From REEB76 sp963774895 (GTDB lineage: Bacteria > Pseudomonadota > Gammaproteobacteria > Natronospirales > REEB76): 64,000 nucleotides of DNA. Location: NCBI GenBank assembly GCA_963774895.1, contig CAVZGN010000004.1:124001-188000 (forward strand), read 5' to 3'. This document shows, one piece after another, positions 54,015 to 62,495 of the stretch (position 1 is the first letter of the stretch; each line of letters opens with the position of its first letter). A program made the position numbers and the translations under genes. The notes under the pieces are model-generated. The model ran no database searches, had not been told where the DNA came from, and saw only the letters and a list, made by a program, of their open reading frames with translations.

Positions 54015-54352
54015 GCCTGCTCTGGCTCTAACATGGATGACGTGTGTGCCGATCCGCCGGCCCGGCGTGTCGCATTGATTAAATGTGTCTGAGACCCGAT
54101 CATTTTTCAGTATCAAATCCGGTTATGTCAGATGCAGTGCGGTTCGAGCTGAAAGCACTGCCTGGTGAGGCGCAATAGGCAGGTTTCACCTGAAAGGCCT
54201 GCGTAGTCAATCAGGGATTGCAAAGGTCTGCTTGACAGATAGTAAGATCATGTATATTCAAATGCCAGTGACGGCCGGCTGTGGGAACGCCTGTCAGCGG
54301 CCGAGCAGCAGGCTGCAGGCTGGTGCGCACAGTGTGTCCGGGGAATCGATCC
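54015..54352. other. Divergent intergenic region between the patatin gene and the ParA gene
   Basis: 338 bp. It holds the parA-type promoter at 54232-54260 and a short inverted repeat CAGGT-TTC-ACCTG (54179-54191). The first 100 bp are an unassigned upstream extension of the patatin frame. No gene is recognised. Confidence 0.5.
54232..54260 (+). promoter_or_regulatory. Sigma70-type promoter upstream of the ParA-like gene
   Basis: -35 TTGACA (54232-54237) and -10 TATTCA (54255-54260) at 17 bp, or TATATT (54253-54258) at 15 bp. Predicted leader of about 85 nt. Confidence 0.55.
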
Positions 54353-55156
54353 ATGCTCAACCTGAAACTCTGGCATCCCAAATCCGCGAACCCGCCGGCG
54401 AGCGATCCGCAGGAGCCGCAACCCGCGGCCCCGGTACGTCCGTTGATGCGCATCGTGGTGATCAATGCCAAAGGCGGTTGCGGCAAGACTACCTTGTGCA
54501 CAAATTTGGCGGGTTATTACGCCTCGCATGGCTATCGCACCGCGCTGCTGGACGCGGACGTCCAGGGCTCCAGCCTGCAATGGCTGAAGAATCGCGGCGA
54601 CCAGCCGGCGGCCATCACCGGCATCGCCGGCGCGGAACGCAGCGGCCGTGTGACCCGCAGTTTCCAGCTGCGGGTGCCGCCGGGTACCGAGCGGCTGATC
54701 GTGGATACGCCGGCGGCGCTCGACAGTCTGCGCCTGCAGGATTTCACCCGCGATGCAGACGCCATCCTGATACCGGTGCTGCCCTCGGATATCGATATCC
54801 ATGCGGCCTCGCGCTGCATCGCTGAGTTATTATTGGTGGGCCGCATCGAGCGGCGCGCCGAGCGCGTGGCGGTGATCGCCAACCGGGTGAAATGGAACAC
54901 CCTCATTTACGAACGCTTGCAGCTTTTTCTCCACAGCCTGGATATCCCGTTCGTCACCAGCCTGCGTGATACTCAGAATTATGTGCATGCCTCGGAAGCT
55001 GGTCTGGGCATCCATGAGCTGGAGACCCACAAAGCCCGCGCGGATGTGCACGACTGGGGTGCGCTGATCCGCTGGCTGGAACAACGGCCACAGCTGCTCG
55101 AACCCGGCCGGCTGGATGCGACGACTATCCCGGTGGACGGTCAATCGGAGGGTTGA
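54353..55156 (+). CDS. ParA/MinD-family ATPase (orphan)
   Basis: 267 aa from the ATG at 54353. A Pro-rich N-terminal tail of about 30 residues precedes the deviant Walker A KGGCGKTT, followed by DADVQGSSLQW (switch I) and LIVDTPAALDSL (switch II / Walker B). The family positions DNA, chemoreceptor arrays, carboxysomes or other cargo by dynamic surface binding. No parB or obvious cargo partner is adjacent, so the cargo is unknown. The last 16 bp overlap the convergent acylase gene. Confidence 0.85.
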   Translation: MLNLKLWHPKSANPPASDPQEPQPAAPVRPLMRIVVINAKGGCGKTTLCTNLAGYYASHGYRTALLDADVQGSSLQWLKNRGDQPAAITGIAGAERSGRVTRSFQLRVPPGTERLIVDTPAALDSLRLQDFTRDADAILIPVLPSDIDIHAASRCIAELLLVGRIERRAERVAVIANRVKWNTLIYERLQLFLHSLDIPFVTSLRDTQNYVHASEAGLGIHELETHKARADVHDWGALIRWLEQRPQLLEPGRLDATTIPVDGQSEG

Positions 55157-57528
55157 AATACCAGGGTGTCGCGCTCCGCGCCCGGCAGGAACGACGTAGC
55201 CAAGCCCTGTTCCCAGGCCGGCTGGCTGTTGCGATAGAACGGCGAGGATGGATAAGCGCTCTGGCCGGCGGGCATCTCGAAGATGCCATTCTGTTCATGA
55301 CCCGGTTCCACGTCCAGGCGTTCCGAGGCGCCGAAGCTCACGCCCTGCACACGCGGCATGTTGCTGTCACCCGGTAACTGCACCGCCGCCATATCCAGCC
55401 AGCGCGACAGGACCGGCAACCCGCGGCTCATGGGTTGGCGAATGCGCACGGTGTTGTGTTGGCCCCAGGTGCGGGTCGCGAGCCCGGATCCCGGCACCCA
55501 CAAGGACTGGTCCACCTGGTCCACCACCGCCAGCAGCAGTTCATCCCAGGAATTATATTTTGGATTGAGCAAATTGCGCGGCTGCTGCGTGATCATGGCC
55601 CATAAGGGCCCTTCGCGCTGGGTCAGCACCGTGTAATCAAAATCGGCATCGAGTTTCTTGCAGGGCGCGGTGAGCGCGCCGAACACCATCTGATCGACGC
55701 GGGTGCGGAAATCCCGCAGCAACCGGTAGCCGACGGAATCGACGCTGGCCCGGCCACCCCAGTCTTGCACGTAGTGTAAGAACTGCGCGCGCTGGGCATT
55801 ACCTTTGGTGTTCTCCGGCGTCAGCAGATGTAGCAGTAAGGTGTGCCAGCGGCCCAGGAACACCGCCCGGTCATCCAGTTGGATGGCCAGCATGTCAGCC
55901 GGCGAGAATTTATCCTGGGCCAGGAGATCGTCGCGCAGCTGCTGGGCGCGGGCGCCCAGATCGTAGCCGCCGTCGCCGATCTGCTTGAGCATCTCGCCGT
56001 CCACGGTGCGGGCATTGGCGGTCCACAGACGGCCCGCGGGCGGGTTGACGACGCGCGGATACTTGTCCGGCGCGAGCATACCTATCCAGCCGACGCCGGC
56101 TTGGTCCCAGTAAGCGGGGAAGTTTGGATCATAGCCGCTGCGCACCGGGATTTTTCCCGCGATGGTCCAGGCGATATTGCCGGCGGCATCCACCACCAGG
56201 AAATTCTGCTCCGGTATGCCGGCGCGGTTGGCCACCGCCATGGCCTGCTCTACGTTTTGAGCGTTGTCCATACCGCCCAGTTCCAAATTGGTGGCGGCCG
56301 GATCTCTAGCCATCCAGTGCAAGACATACGGAACGCCGTCATGATCCGCGCCTGCCACCGGACCCCAGAGGGTTTCGCGCACATCCATCAGCTGATCCTT
56401 GCGGCCTGCAATCCGGATGAGTTCCTTGTGATGCTCGAAGGCGCGCCAGCCGCCGGCGGTCTGGTAATAACCGGGATCATCGGGTTTGAGATGCAGCAGC
56501 ACCCGATCCACCCAGTCGCCGTAGCTGTTGGTGAATCCCCAAGCCACATGCCCGTTGCTGCCTACGACGATCACCGGCACTCCCGGCAGCGTGACGCCGG
56601 TGGTGGAGATGACCTGGGTCGGATGTTTCGGATCTGGATAGATCAGTTGTGCGCGGTACCAGATGTTCGGCACCGCCAGACCCAGATGCATGTCGTTGGC
56701 GAGGATCGCATGGCCATCGGCGCTGTGCGCCGCATCCACGGCGAAACTGTTGCTGCCGGTCACTTCAGGTGCAGTGAAGTGCCGGTGGTGGATAACGGTG
56801 AAATCCGATGCCGGCCATGCACGGATATCCACCTGCTGAGCCGATGGCATCGGCGGCGTGCTGAAAGCCTGGCCGGTAAGCGGCGCATCCCATTGGGTGC
56901 CGGGTGCGTACAGGAACTCGAACAGCGGCCCTGGCAGGCTGGCGCGCATCAATGCCAGGTCCGATTCACGCCGGTCATAGGCGTCCTGCAGATCGAAATA
57001 CATGGCGAAGATCACCAGCACCGAATCCTCCGGCTGCCAGTCTCGCGGGCGTTGCCTGAGCAGCAGATATTCGAACGGCTTGACCGTCAACGCCTGCAGT
57101 CCGGCGTTCACGCCGGCGGTGTAGGCATCGATGTATTTGAGTTGCTCGGGCGTGGCCTGAGCCAGGACCTGGCGGGCCACCGCGCGCAGCCGGAATAGGC
57201 GATGCTGCTGGTCCAGCTTCAGCGCCGCCGGTCCCACCAGCTCCGCCAGTTCACCGGACGCCAGCCGGCGCATCAGGTCCATCTGGAAGAACCGCTCCTG
57301 GGCATGCAAGAAACCCAAGACCCGCACCGCGTCCAGCCGGTTGTTGGCACGGATGCCGGGTACGCCCAGCGAGTCGCGAGTGACAGTGACGGTCGCGCTA
57401 AGCCCAGCCAGTTTTAGCTTGCCTTCCAGCTGCGGCGCGCTGCCATGCAGCAAAGCATAAGTCGTGATAACCGCGAGCAGCAGCAGGCCACCAATGCCGG
57501 TGACCAGCCAGATCAATATGCGGCGCAT
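55141..57528 (-). CDS. Penicillin acylase family Ntn-hydrolase
   Basis: 795 aa from the ATG at 57528 (MRRILIWLVTGIGGLLLLAV), with an N-terminal membrane or signal segment; the longer frame to 57702 overlaps the divergent DUF4870 leader. Alpha chain (RDSLGVPGIRANNRLDAVRVLGFLHAQERFFQMDL split across ~55-90), then the autocleavage site with nucleophile Ser in TGSNSFAVD, and a beta chain with ILANDMHLGL and PVIVVGSNGHVAWGFTN. The family cleaves amides such as N-acyl homoserine lactones or beta-lactam side chains; the substrate is not known here. Probably periplasmic. Confidence 0.92.
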   Translation of the reverse strand: MRRILIWLVTGIGGLLLLAVITTYALLHGSAPQLEGKLKLAGLSATVTVTRDSLGVPGIRANNRLDAVRVLGFLHAQERFFQMDLMRRLASGELAELVGPAALKLDQQHRLFRLRAVARQVLAQATPEQLKYIDAYTAGVNAGLQALTVKPFEYLLLRQRPRDWQPEDSVLVIFAMYFDLQDAYDRRESDLALMRASLPGPLFEFLYAPGTQWDAPLTGQAFSTPPMPSAQQVDIRAWPASDFTVIHHRHFTAPEVTGSNSFAVDAAHSADGHAILANDMHLGLAVPNIWYRAQLIYPDPKHPTQVISTTGVTLPGVPVIVVGSNGHVAWGFTNSYGDWVDRVLLHLKPDDPGYYQTAGGWRAFEHHKELIRIAGRKDQLMDVRETLWGPVAGADHDGVPYVLHWMARDPAATNLELGGMDNAQNVEQAMAVANRAGIPEQNFLVVDAAGNIAWTIAGKIPVRSGYDPNFPAYWDQAGVGWIGMLAPDKYPRVVNPPAGRLWTANARTVDGEMLKQIGDGGYDLGARAQQLRDDLLAQDKFSPADMLAIQLDDRAVFLGRWHTLLLHLLTPENTKGNAQRAQFLHYVQDWGGRASVDSVGYRLLRDFRTRVDQMVFGALTAPCKKLDADFDYTVLTQREGPLWAMITQQPRNLLNPKYNSWDELLLAVVDQVDQSLWVPGSGLATRTWGQHNTVRIRQPMSRGLPVLSRWLDMAAVQLPGDSNMPRVQGVSFGASERLDVEPGHEQNGIFEMPAGQSAYPSSPFYRNSQPAWEQGLATSFLPGAERDTLVFQPSD

Positions 57529-57704
57529 GCGCTGACAGCCTTTACCGAAGTCTGATGGCGAGCCATGGTATACCAATCCTGTCAGTTCGATGCGCGGGCT
57601 TGTCAGCCCCGGCCAAAACGGGCAGCATTCCCTAAACGGCGGCACATGGACGATAAGGCGCTGGTGCCGGGTCTTGAGTTGAATCGCACACAGGAGCAAC
57701 ACCC

Positions 57705-58046
57705 ATGACGACTGAAGCTGAAAACAACTGGGGCATGGCCGCGCATCTGAGCGCGCTGGCCGGTTACGTCATCCCGTTTGGCTCCATCATCGGACCGCTG
57801 GTGGTGTGGCTGATGAAGAAGGACGAGATGCCGTTCGTAAACAGCCGGGGCAAGGAGGCCTTGAACTTTCAGATCACCATGGTGATCGCCGCACTCGTCA
57901 GCGTGATATTGATCCTGGTGGTCATCGGTATATTCCTGTTATGGGCGGTGGCGATCATCGACCTGATTTTCATCATCGTGGCCGCCATCCAGGCATCCAA
58001 GGGCGTGGATTACCGCTATCCGATTTCTCTGCGGATGATCAAATAG
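57705..58046 (+). CDS. DUF4870 family small membrane protein
   Basis: 113 aa with three hydrophobic segments (about residues 15-37, 53-75 and 78-95). NWGMAAHLSALAGYVIPFGSIIGPLVVWL and FVNSRGKEALNFQI match DUF4870 (Tic20-like) proteins of unknown function. Its TAG stop codon forms part of the probable target duplication (TAGA) of MITE copy 2, which begins two bases later. Divergent from the acylase gene. Confidence 0.9.
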   Translation: MTTEAENNWGMAAHLSALAGYVIPFGSIIGPLVVWLMKKDEMPFVNSRGKEALNFQITMVIAALVSVILILVVIGIFLLWAVAIIDLIFIIVAAIQASKGVDYRYPISLRMIK

Positions 58047-58047
58047 A

Positions 58048-58263
58048 GGGCGCCTCTAATTGTGATCTTTATGCCTTCCGGTGGCGTTAATAAATACCTC
58101 TAGTACTCACTTCCCTTTCCTGTCTCGTTCCTGGTCCAGTGCGGGCATGCTGCCCGCCCGTTCGCCGTATACGACTCACCCTCATGTATTGGCATATACA
58201 CTCTGGTTCCTCGGTCATTTTTGCCTAACCGGAAACCAAAATCTCTAATTTTTAGAGGTGCTC
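58048..58263. mobile_element. MITE-like element, copy 2 (216 bp)
   Basis: Starts GGGCGCCTCTAATTGT and ends TTTTTAGAGGTGCTC, inverted with respect to the start. Flanks are TAGA (58044-58047) and CAGA (58264-58267), a near-duplicate target. The last ~75 bp match copy 1 almost exactly; the centre has about 70 extra bp including the hairpin GCGGGC-ATGCT-GCCCGC. No transposase. Confidence 0.8.
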
Positions 58264-58301
58264 CAGAATCTATCTCATAACTATCCAACCGTTCGTGTTG
58301 A

Positions 58302-58563
58302 GTAGGAGCGGCCGTACCGGCCGCGATTATTTCGCGGCGAGGGCTGATTATTGCTCCTGCATTGCTGCATTTCCGCCTTTCAAGCCGCGCTTCCTGCGCG
58401 GCCTGAAAGCCCAGGACATCCCTGACTGCTGCGCATTCCCTGCTTTGCAACCAGGTCCAGGCCCGCCTTCCCTAGCGGACCGTTCATCACTGCGCGATTC
58501 ACCCTTGCATATCCGTTCGCTGCATTCGCGGCTCACCCATGGCGGTCATCGCCGCTCCTACCA
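58302..58563. repeat. REP/BIME-like mosaic
   Basis: Opens with GTAGGAGCGGCCGTACCGGC and closes with the inverted end GCCGCTCCTACCAATGG. Inside is a strong hairpin GCCGCGC-TTCCT-GCGCGGC (58384-58402) and a CGCGATTATTTCGCGG dyad. Such extragenic repeats are common in gammaproteobacteria. It lies downstream of the ABC permease pair and may end that transcript. No gene is present. Confidence 0.7.
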
Positions 58564-58582
58564 ATGGGAGACAGGCATGTTT

Positions 58583-59773
58583 TCAAGTCTGGCGCAGGCC
58601 GGCGGCGATCGGCATGCGAATAGCGCGCACCGCCGGCAGCAGCCCGCCCAGCAAACCCATCAGCAAGGCATAGATAATCCCCAGCAACAGCAACCGTGGT
58701 GTCACGGCGAACTGGAACGCCATGATGCTGAACTGGTTGAAGGTGGTAGCTTGGAAACCGTTGAACAACAAATAGGCCAGCACCCCGCCACATACGCCAC
58801 CCACCAACCCCAACAGCAAACCTTCCAGCAACACCGACACCAGGACGGGAAAACGGCTGAAACCCAACGCCCGCAGCGTGGCGATCTCCTGGGCGCGTGC
58901 GGCCACCGCCGTGTACATGGTATTGATGGCGCCGAACACCGCGCCGCCGCCCATGAGCACGCCGATGATGCCGCCGACGATGCTAATGAACAAGCTCATG
59001 CCCTGGGCCTGGCCGGCAAAATAATCCGATTCCCGCTCGACGCTGACGCTGAGCTGCGGGTTATCCGTGAGTGCCTGCTTGAAGGCCGCAAATGCGGCCG
59101 GGGTGGTGAGTTTCGCGTACACGGAACTCACGGAGTTGCCGCGCTGATAGGCGCCTTGCAGCAGCGGCAGGCTGGCCCAGATCTCGGAATTGTGCAGCCC
59201 GCCGCCGTCGTCGAATATTCCCACGATCTTCCAGTTATAGCGTCCCGTGTGCAGCGTGCTGCCCAGCTGCAAGCCCTGAAAACTTCGGAGCGCATCCGCG
59301 CCTACGATGACCTCGTTCAGACCCGGCGTGAACATGCGGCCGGAAATGATGTGAATCTTGTTGTGCACCTGGAAGGCATCGGCAGTGACGCCACGGAATG
59401 AGACATTGGAGCGCAGTCCGGTGGAGCGCTTTTTCAGGCTGATCTGCACCAGCAGTTCCGGTGACACCACCGGACCGCTGGCACTTTGGACGAGCCCGGG
59501 TGCTACACCGATCAACTTCGGGTCATCGCCGCCGAGCCCGCTATTCACTTCGGTTCCGGCGCCACCGCGCAGCACGATGGCCACATCCGGGGAACCGGTG
59601 GTCTCGAGGGTCGCGCGAAAGCCGTTGCGGATAGACAGGATCGCCACCACCACCAACACCACACCTGCGAATCCGACGATTGCAACCAATGAGGAATCCA
59701 ACCGGTAACGCAGGTTCCTGAAGTTCATGGCGCTCACGGAGACCAGTTGCTTCAGCCAGTTCATGTCAGGCAC
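58583..59773 (-). CDS. ABC transporter permease, FtsX/MacB type (second of pair)
   Basis: 396 aa. One N-terminal membrane helix (residues ~28-48), a large periplasmic MacB-like domain (residues ~50-270, e.g. DAFQVHNKIHIISGRMFTPG) and three C-terminal helices (FISIVGGIIGVLMGGGAVFGAINTMYTAVAARAQEIATLRALGFS begins the first at ~277). The RAQEIATLRALGF coupling motif is characteristic. It overlaps the upstream permease by 8 bp. No ATPase gene accompanies it. Confidence 0.9.
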   Translation of the reverse strand: MPDMNWLKQLVSVSAMNFRNLRYRLDSSLVAIVGFAGVVLVVVAILSIRNGFRATLETTGSPDVAIVLRGGAGTEVNSGLGGDDPKLIGVAPGLVQSASGPVVSPELLVQISLKKRSTGLRSNVSFRGVTADAFQVHNKIHIISGRMFTPGLNEVIVGADALRSFQGLQLGSTLHTGRYNWKIVGIFDDGGGLHNSEIWASLPLLQGAYQRGNSVSSVYAKLTTPAAFAAFKQALTDNPQLSVSVERESDYFAGQAQGMSLFISIVGGIIGVLMGGGAVFGAINTMYTAVAARAQEIATLRALGFSRFPVLVSVLLEGLLLGLVGGVCGGVLAYLLFNGFQATTFNQFSIMAFQFAVTPRLLLLGIIYALLMGLLGGLLPAVRAIRMPIAAGLRQT

Positions 59774-60926
59774 TTCTCAAAGCCGCAACCACCTGCAGCC
59801 GCATGGCGCGGATGGCGGGCAGCAAACCTGCCAGAACTCCCAGCACCAGAATGAGCAAAATGCCCAGCAGCGTGCTCGATACTGGTATGTATAAACCCGG
59901 TAGAAATTCCAGCAGCGCGCCCGAAAAGAAACCGATGCTGGCAATGAGCGCATAGGCCAGCAGCAAGCCGACGGCGCCACCGATGACGGTTACCAGCGAC
60001 GATTCTATCAACACCATGCCGGCGATACGCCGGTCGCCATAACCCAGGGCCTTCAGCAAGGCCAGCTCATTGGTGCGTTCGCGCACCGACTGCGCCATGG
60101 TATTGGCGGTCACCAGCAGCATAGTGAATAGCACGGCGCTGACCACCGCGGTAACGATGGCGCCGATATCACCGAACTGGGCCGCAAAGCTCTGCGCGAA
60201 GGCCTTTTCCGTGGCGGTGCGGGTCTCATCGGGGGAGTTGGCAAATAAGGCATCCACCGACTCCGCGATTTGCCCCGCTTGCTGCGGGTCAGCTATCTTC
60301 AAGATGAAGAAACTGACGCTGTCTTTGACGAAGGCGCGGGCATCGTTCAGATATTCATAGTGCATCAGTAACAGGGTATCCTGGCCCTGTTGGGTGGTGA
60401 AAATACCGTCGACAGTCACCACCCAGGTGTTGTTGCCATCGTTATCGCGCCAGATATTGGAGCGTAACGGCAGTTGCTGGCCGAGTTTCCAGCCGTATTG
60501 TTTCGCCAGCGCTGCGCCCACGATCGCCCCGCGCTTGTCTGCCAGCCAAGCCTGTTTCTGGGCATCCGGCAGCCGATACTCAGCGTGGATATCCAGATAG
60601 TTCTTGGCCTGCACCGCCATCGCAAAGATAGGTTTGCGCGGATCCTGGAAGTAGCCGCCTACCCAATCCTCGCCGGCCACTTCCTGCACGCCCTGCACTG
60701 CAGAGATGCGTTCGCCATAGTTGATGGGCAGGGAATTCACCAGCGATACCGCACTCATGGTCACCAGACGGTCGGCACCGGCCAGATTGGCGCCCAGAGT
60801 GAATGCCTGACGCATCGCGACCAGCACGCCGAACAGCAGGAAAGCGAAGATCACCGACAGCAGCGTGAAGATGATGCGGGTCTTGCGGCGGGTGAGATTG
60901 GCCCAGATCAGCGGCAGGTATTTCAT
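59766..60926 (-). CDS. ABC transporter permease, FtsX/MacB type (first of pair)
   Basis: 386 aa. N-terminal helix (residues ~16-40), a periplasmic domain with GVQEVAGEDWVGGYF and GWKLGQQLPLRSNIW, and three C-terminal helices with the coupling motif RERTNELALLKALGYGD. Related pairs export lipids, peptides or drugs, or work in lipoprotein release, usually with a LolD/MacB-like ATPase and an HlyD-like protein encoded next door. Here the upstream neighbour is pyk, 73 bp away, so the ATPase must be elsewhere. Confidence 0.9.
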   Translation of the reverse strand: MKYLPLIWANLTRRKTRIIFTLLSVIFAFLLFGVLVAMRQAFTLGANLAGADRLVTMSAVSLVNSLPINYGERISAVQGVQEVAGEDWVGGYFQDPRKPIFAMAVQAKNYLDIHAEYRLPDAQKQAWLADKRGAIVGAALAKQYGWKLGQQLPLRSNIWRDNDGNNTWVVTVDGIFTTQQGQDTLLLMHYEYLNDARAFVKDSVSFFILKIADPQQAGQIAESVDALFANSPDETRTATEKAFAQSFAAQFGDIGAIVTAVVSAVLFTMLLVTANTMAQSVRERTNELALLKALGYGDRRIAGMVLIESSLVTVIGGAVGLLLAYALIASIGFFSGALLEFLPGLYIPVSSTLLGILLILVLGVLAGLLPAIRAMRLQVVAALRSA

Positions 60927-60999
60927 GCTTCCGGTTCCGTTCTCAACACGACTAGATAAATTTGCAGGCTATTACAGCCAACACGCTTGCAGGCAGCAC

Positions 61000-62427
61000 T
61001 CAATCTCCGATGCGCAGAATCTTGAGGCTGTTGGTACCGCCGCTGACGCCGCTGAATTCACCCTTGGTGCAGATCACGAAATCGCCGTCTGCGACGGTGC
61101 CGCGTTTCTTGAGCTCGTCGGCGGCGCTACGCAATACCTGGTCCGGATTGGTATGCATCACGTCGAAGGACACCGGATAGACGCCGCGGTACAGGGTCAC
61201 GCGCCGGCGCGTGGCTTCGTGGCGGGTCATGGCATAGATGGGAATGCCGGAGCTGATGCGCGACATCCACAGCGCGGTGGAACCGGATTCCGTCAGCGCG
61301 ATGATGGCTTTCACATCCATGTGGTTGGCGGTATACATGACCGCCATGGCGATGGCTTCGTCCACGCGCCCGAAGTGCTGTTCCAGGCGCCGCTGCGAAC
61401 TCCTCGAGATGCCCTGACGCTCGGCGCCTTCGCAGACGCGCGCCATGGCCTCCACGGTCTTCACCGGGTATTTGCCGGCGGCGGTCTCCGCCGACAGCAT
61501 CACCGCATCGGTGCCGTCGAGCACCGCGTTGGCCACGTCCAGGACCTCGGCGCGGGTCGGCACCGGGCTGTGGATCATGGATTCCATCATCTGGGTGGCG
61601 GTGATCACCACGCTATTGAGATCCCGGGCGCGGCGGATGATGTGTTTCTGGATACCCGGCAGCTCCGCGTCGCCGATCTCGACCGCCAGGTCGCCGCGCG
61701 CGATCATCACCGCATCGGAGGCCTGGATGATCTCATCGAGGTTAGTGATGGCCTCGGTACGCTCGATCTTGGCGATGATGCCGGCCCTGCTGCCAGCGAC
61801 TTGCAAAAGCTTGCGTGCACGTTCGATGTCGGCGGCGTCGCGTGGAAATGACACGGCCAGGTAATCCACCTCCAGTTGCGCCGCCAGCTTGATGTCATGC
61901 AGGTCTTTTTCCGTGAGCGCCTTGGCCGATAATCCGCCGCCCTGGCGATTGACACCTTTGTGATCCGAAAGCTCACCGCCGTTTTCCACCCGGCAGATGA
62001 TGCGCGAGCCCTCCACCTCCTGAACGCGTAAGCTGATCTCGCCATCGCCCAATACCAGCAGATCGCCGGCTTTCACGTCATTCGGTAACGCCTTGTAGGT
62101 GAGACCCACCGCCTGCTCGGTGCCGGCGTTGTCGGCCAGCTCCGCATCCAGTACGAATGCCTGGCCTTCCTTGAGGGTGACGTGGCCGCCGCGGAATTTC
62201 TCGATGCGGATCTTCGGTCCCTGCAGGTCCGCGAGCACGCCCACGTCCTTGCCGGTGGCCCAGGCCGCGGCGCGCACCAGCTCCAGTCGATGGCGATGGT
62301 CGGCGGGTTCGCCGTGGGAGAGATTCAGCCGTACCAAATCCACGCCGGCGCGCACCAGCGCTTGCATGACTTCCGGTGTATCGGTGGCCGGGCCGAGGGT
62401 GGCGACGATCTTGGTTCTGCGGGGCAT
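61000..62427 (-). CDS. pyk: Pyruvate kinase
   Basis: Final glycolytic enzyme: PEP + ADP to pyruvate + ATP. 475 aa, PykA-like in length. RRTKIVATLGPATDTPEVM at the N-terminus, NLSHGEP, substrate and metal site MIARGDLAVEIG, TATQMMESM, and C-terminal ALTESGSTALWMSRISSG. It follows pgk by 68 bp on the same strand in the gap-pgk-pyk order common in gammaproteobacteria. Confidence 0.97.
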   Translation of the reverse strand: MPRRTKIVATLGPATDTPEVMQALVRAGVDLVRLNLSHGEPADHRHRLELVRAAAWATGKDVGVLADLQGPKIRIEKFRGGHVTLKEGQAFVLDAELADNAGTEQAVGLTYKALPNDVKAGDLLVLGDGEISLRVQEVEGSRIICRVENGGELSDHKGVNRQGGGLSAKALTEKDLHDIKLAAQLEVDYLAVSFPRDAADIERARKLLQVAGSRAGIIAKIERTEAITNLDEIIQASDAVMIARGDLAVEIGDAELPGIQKHIIRRARDLNSVVITATQMMESMIHSPVPTRAEVLDVANAVLDGTDAVMLSAETAAGKYPVKTVEAMARVCEGAERQGISRSSQRRLEQHFGRVDEAIAMAVMYTANHMDVKAIIALTESGSTALWMSRISSGIPIYAMTRHEATRRRVTLYRGVYPVSFDVMHTNPDQVLRSAADELKKRGTVADGDFVICTKGEFSGVSGGTNSLKILRIGD

Positions 62428-62495
62428 CGGTTAATTATGCGCCAGTGAAACCAGGAATGTGAGTGGGAAATTCTGACAGGTTGTATTCTTTGGGC

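Noticed and set aside
55843..57198. 451-codon plus-strand frame opposite the penicillin acylase gene
   Set aside because: Antisense shadow; acylase catalytic motifs lie on the minus strand.
58295..59401. 368-codon plus-strand frame covering the REP mosaic and the permease gene
   Set aside because: Its first part is repeat DNA and the rest is antisense to a recognised permease.
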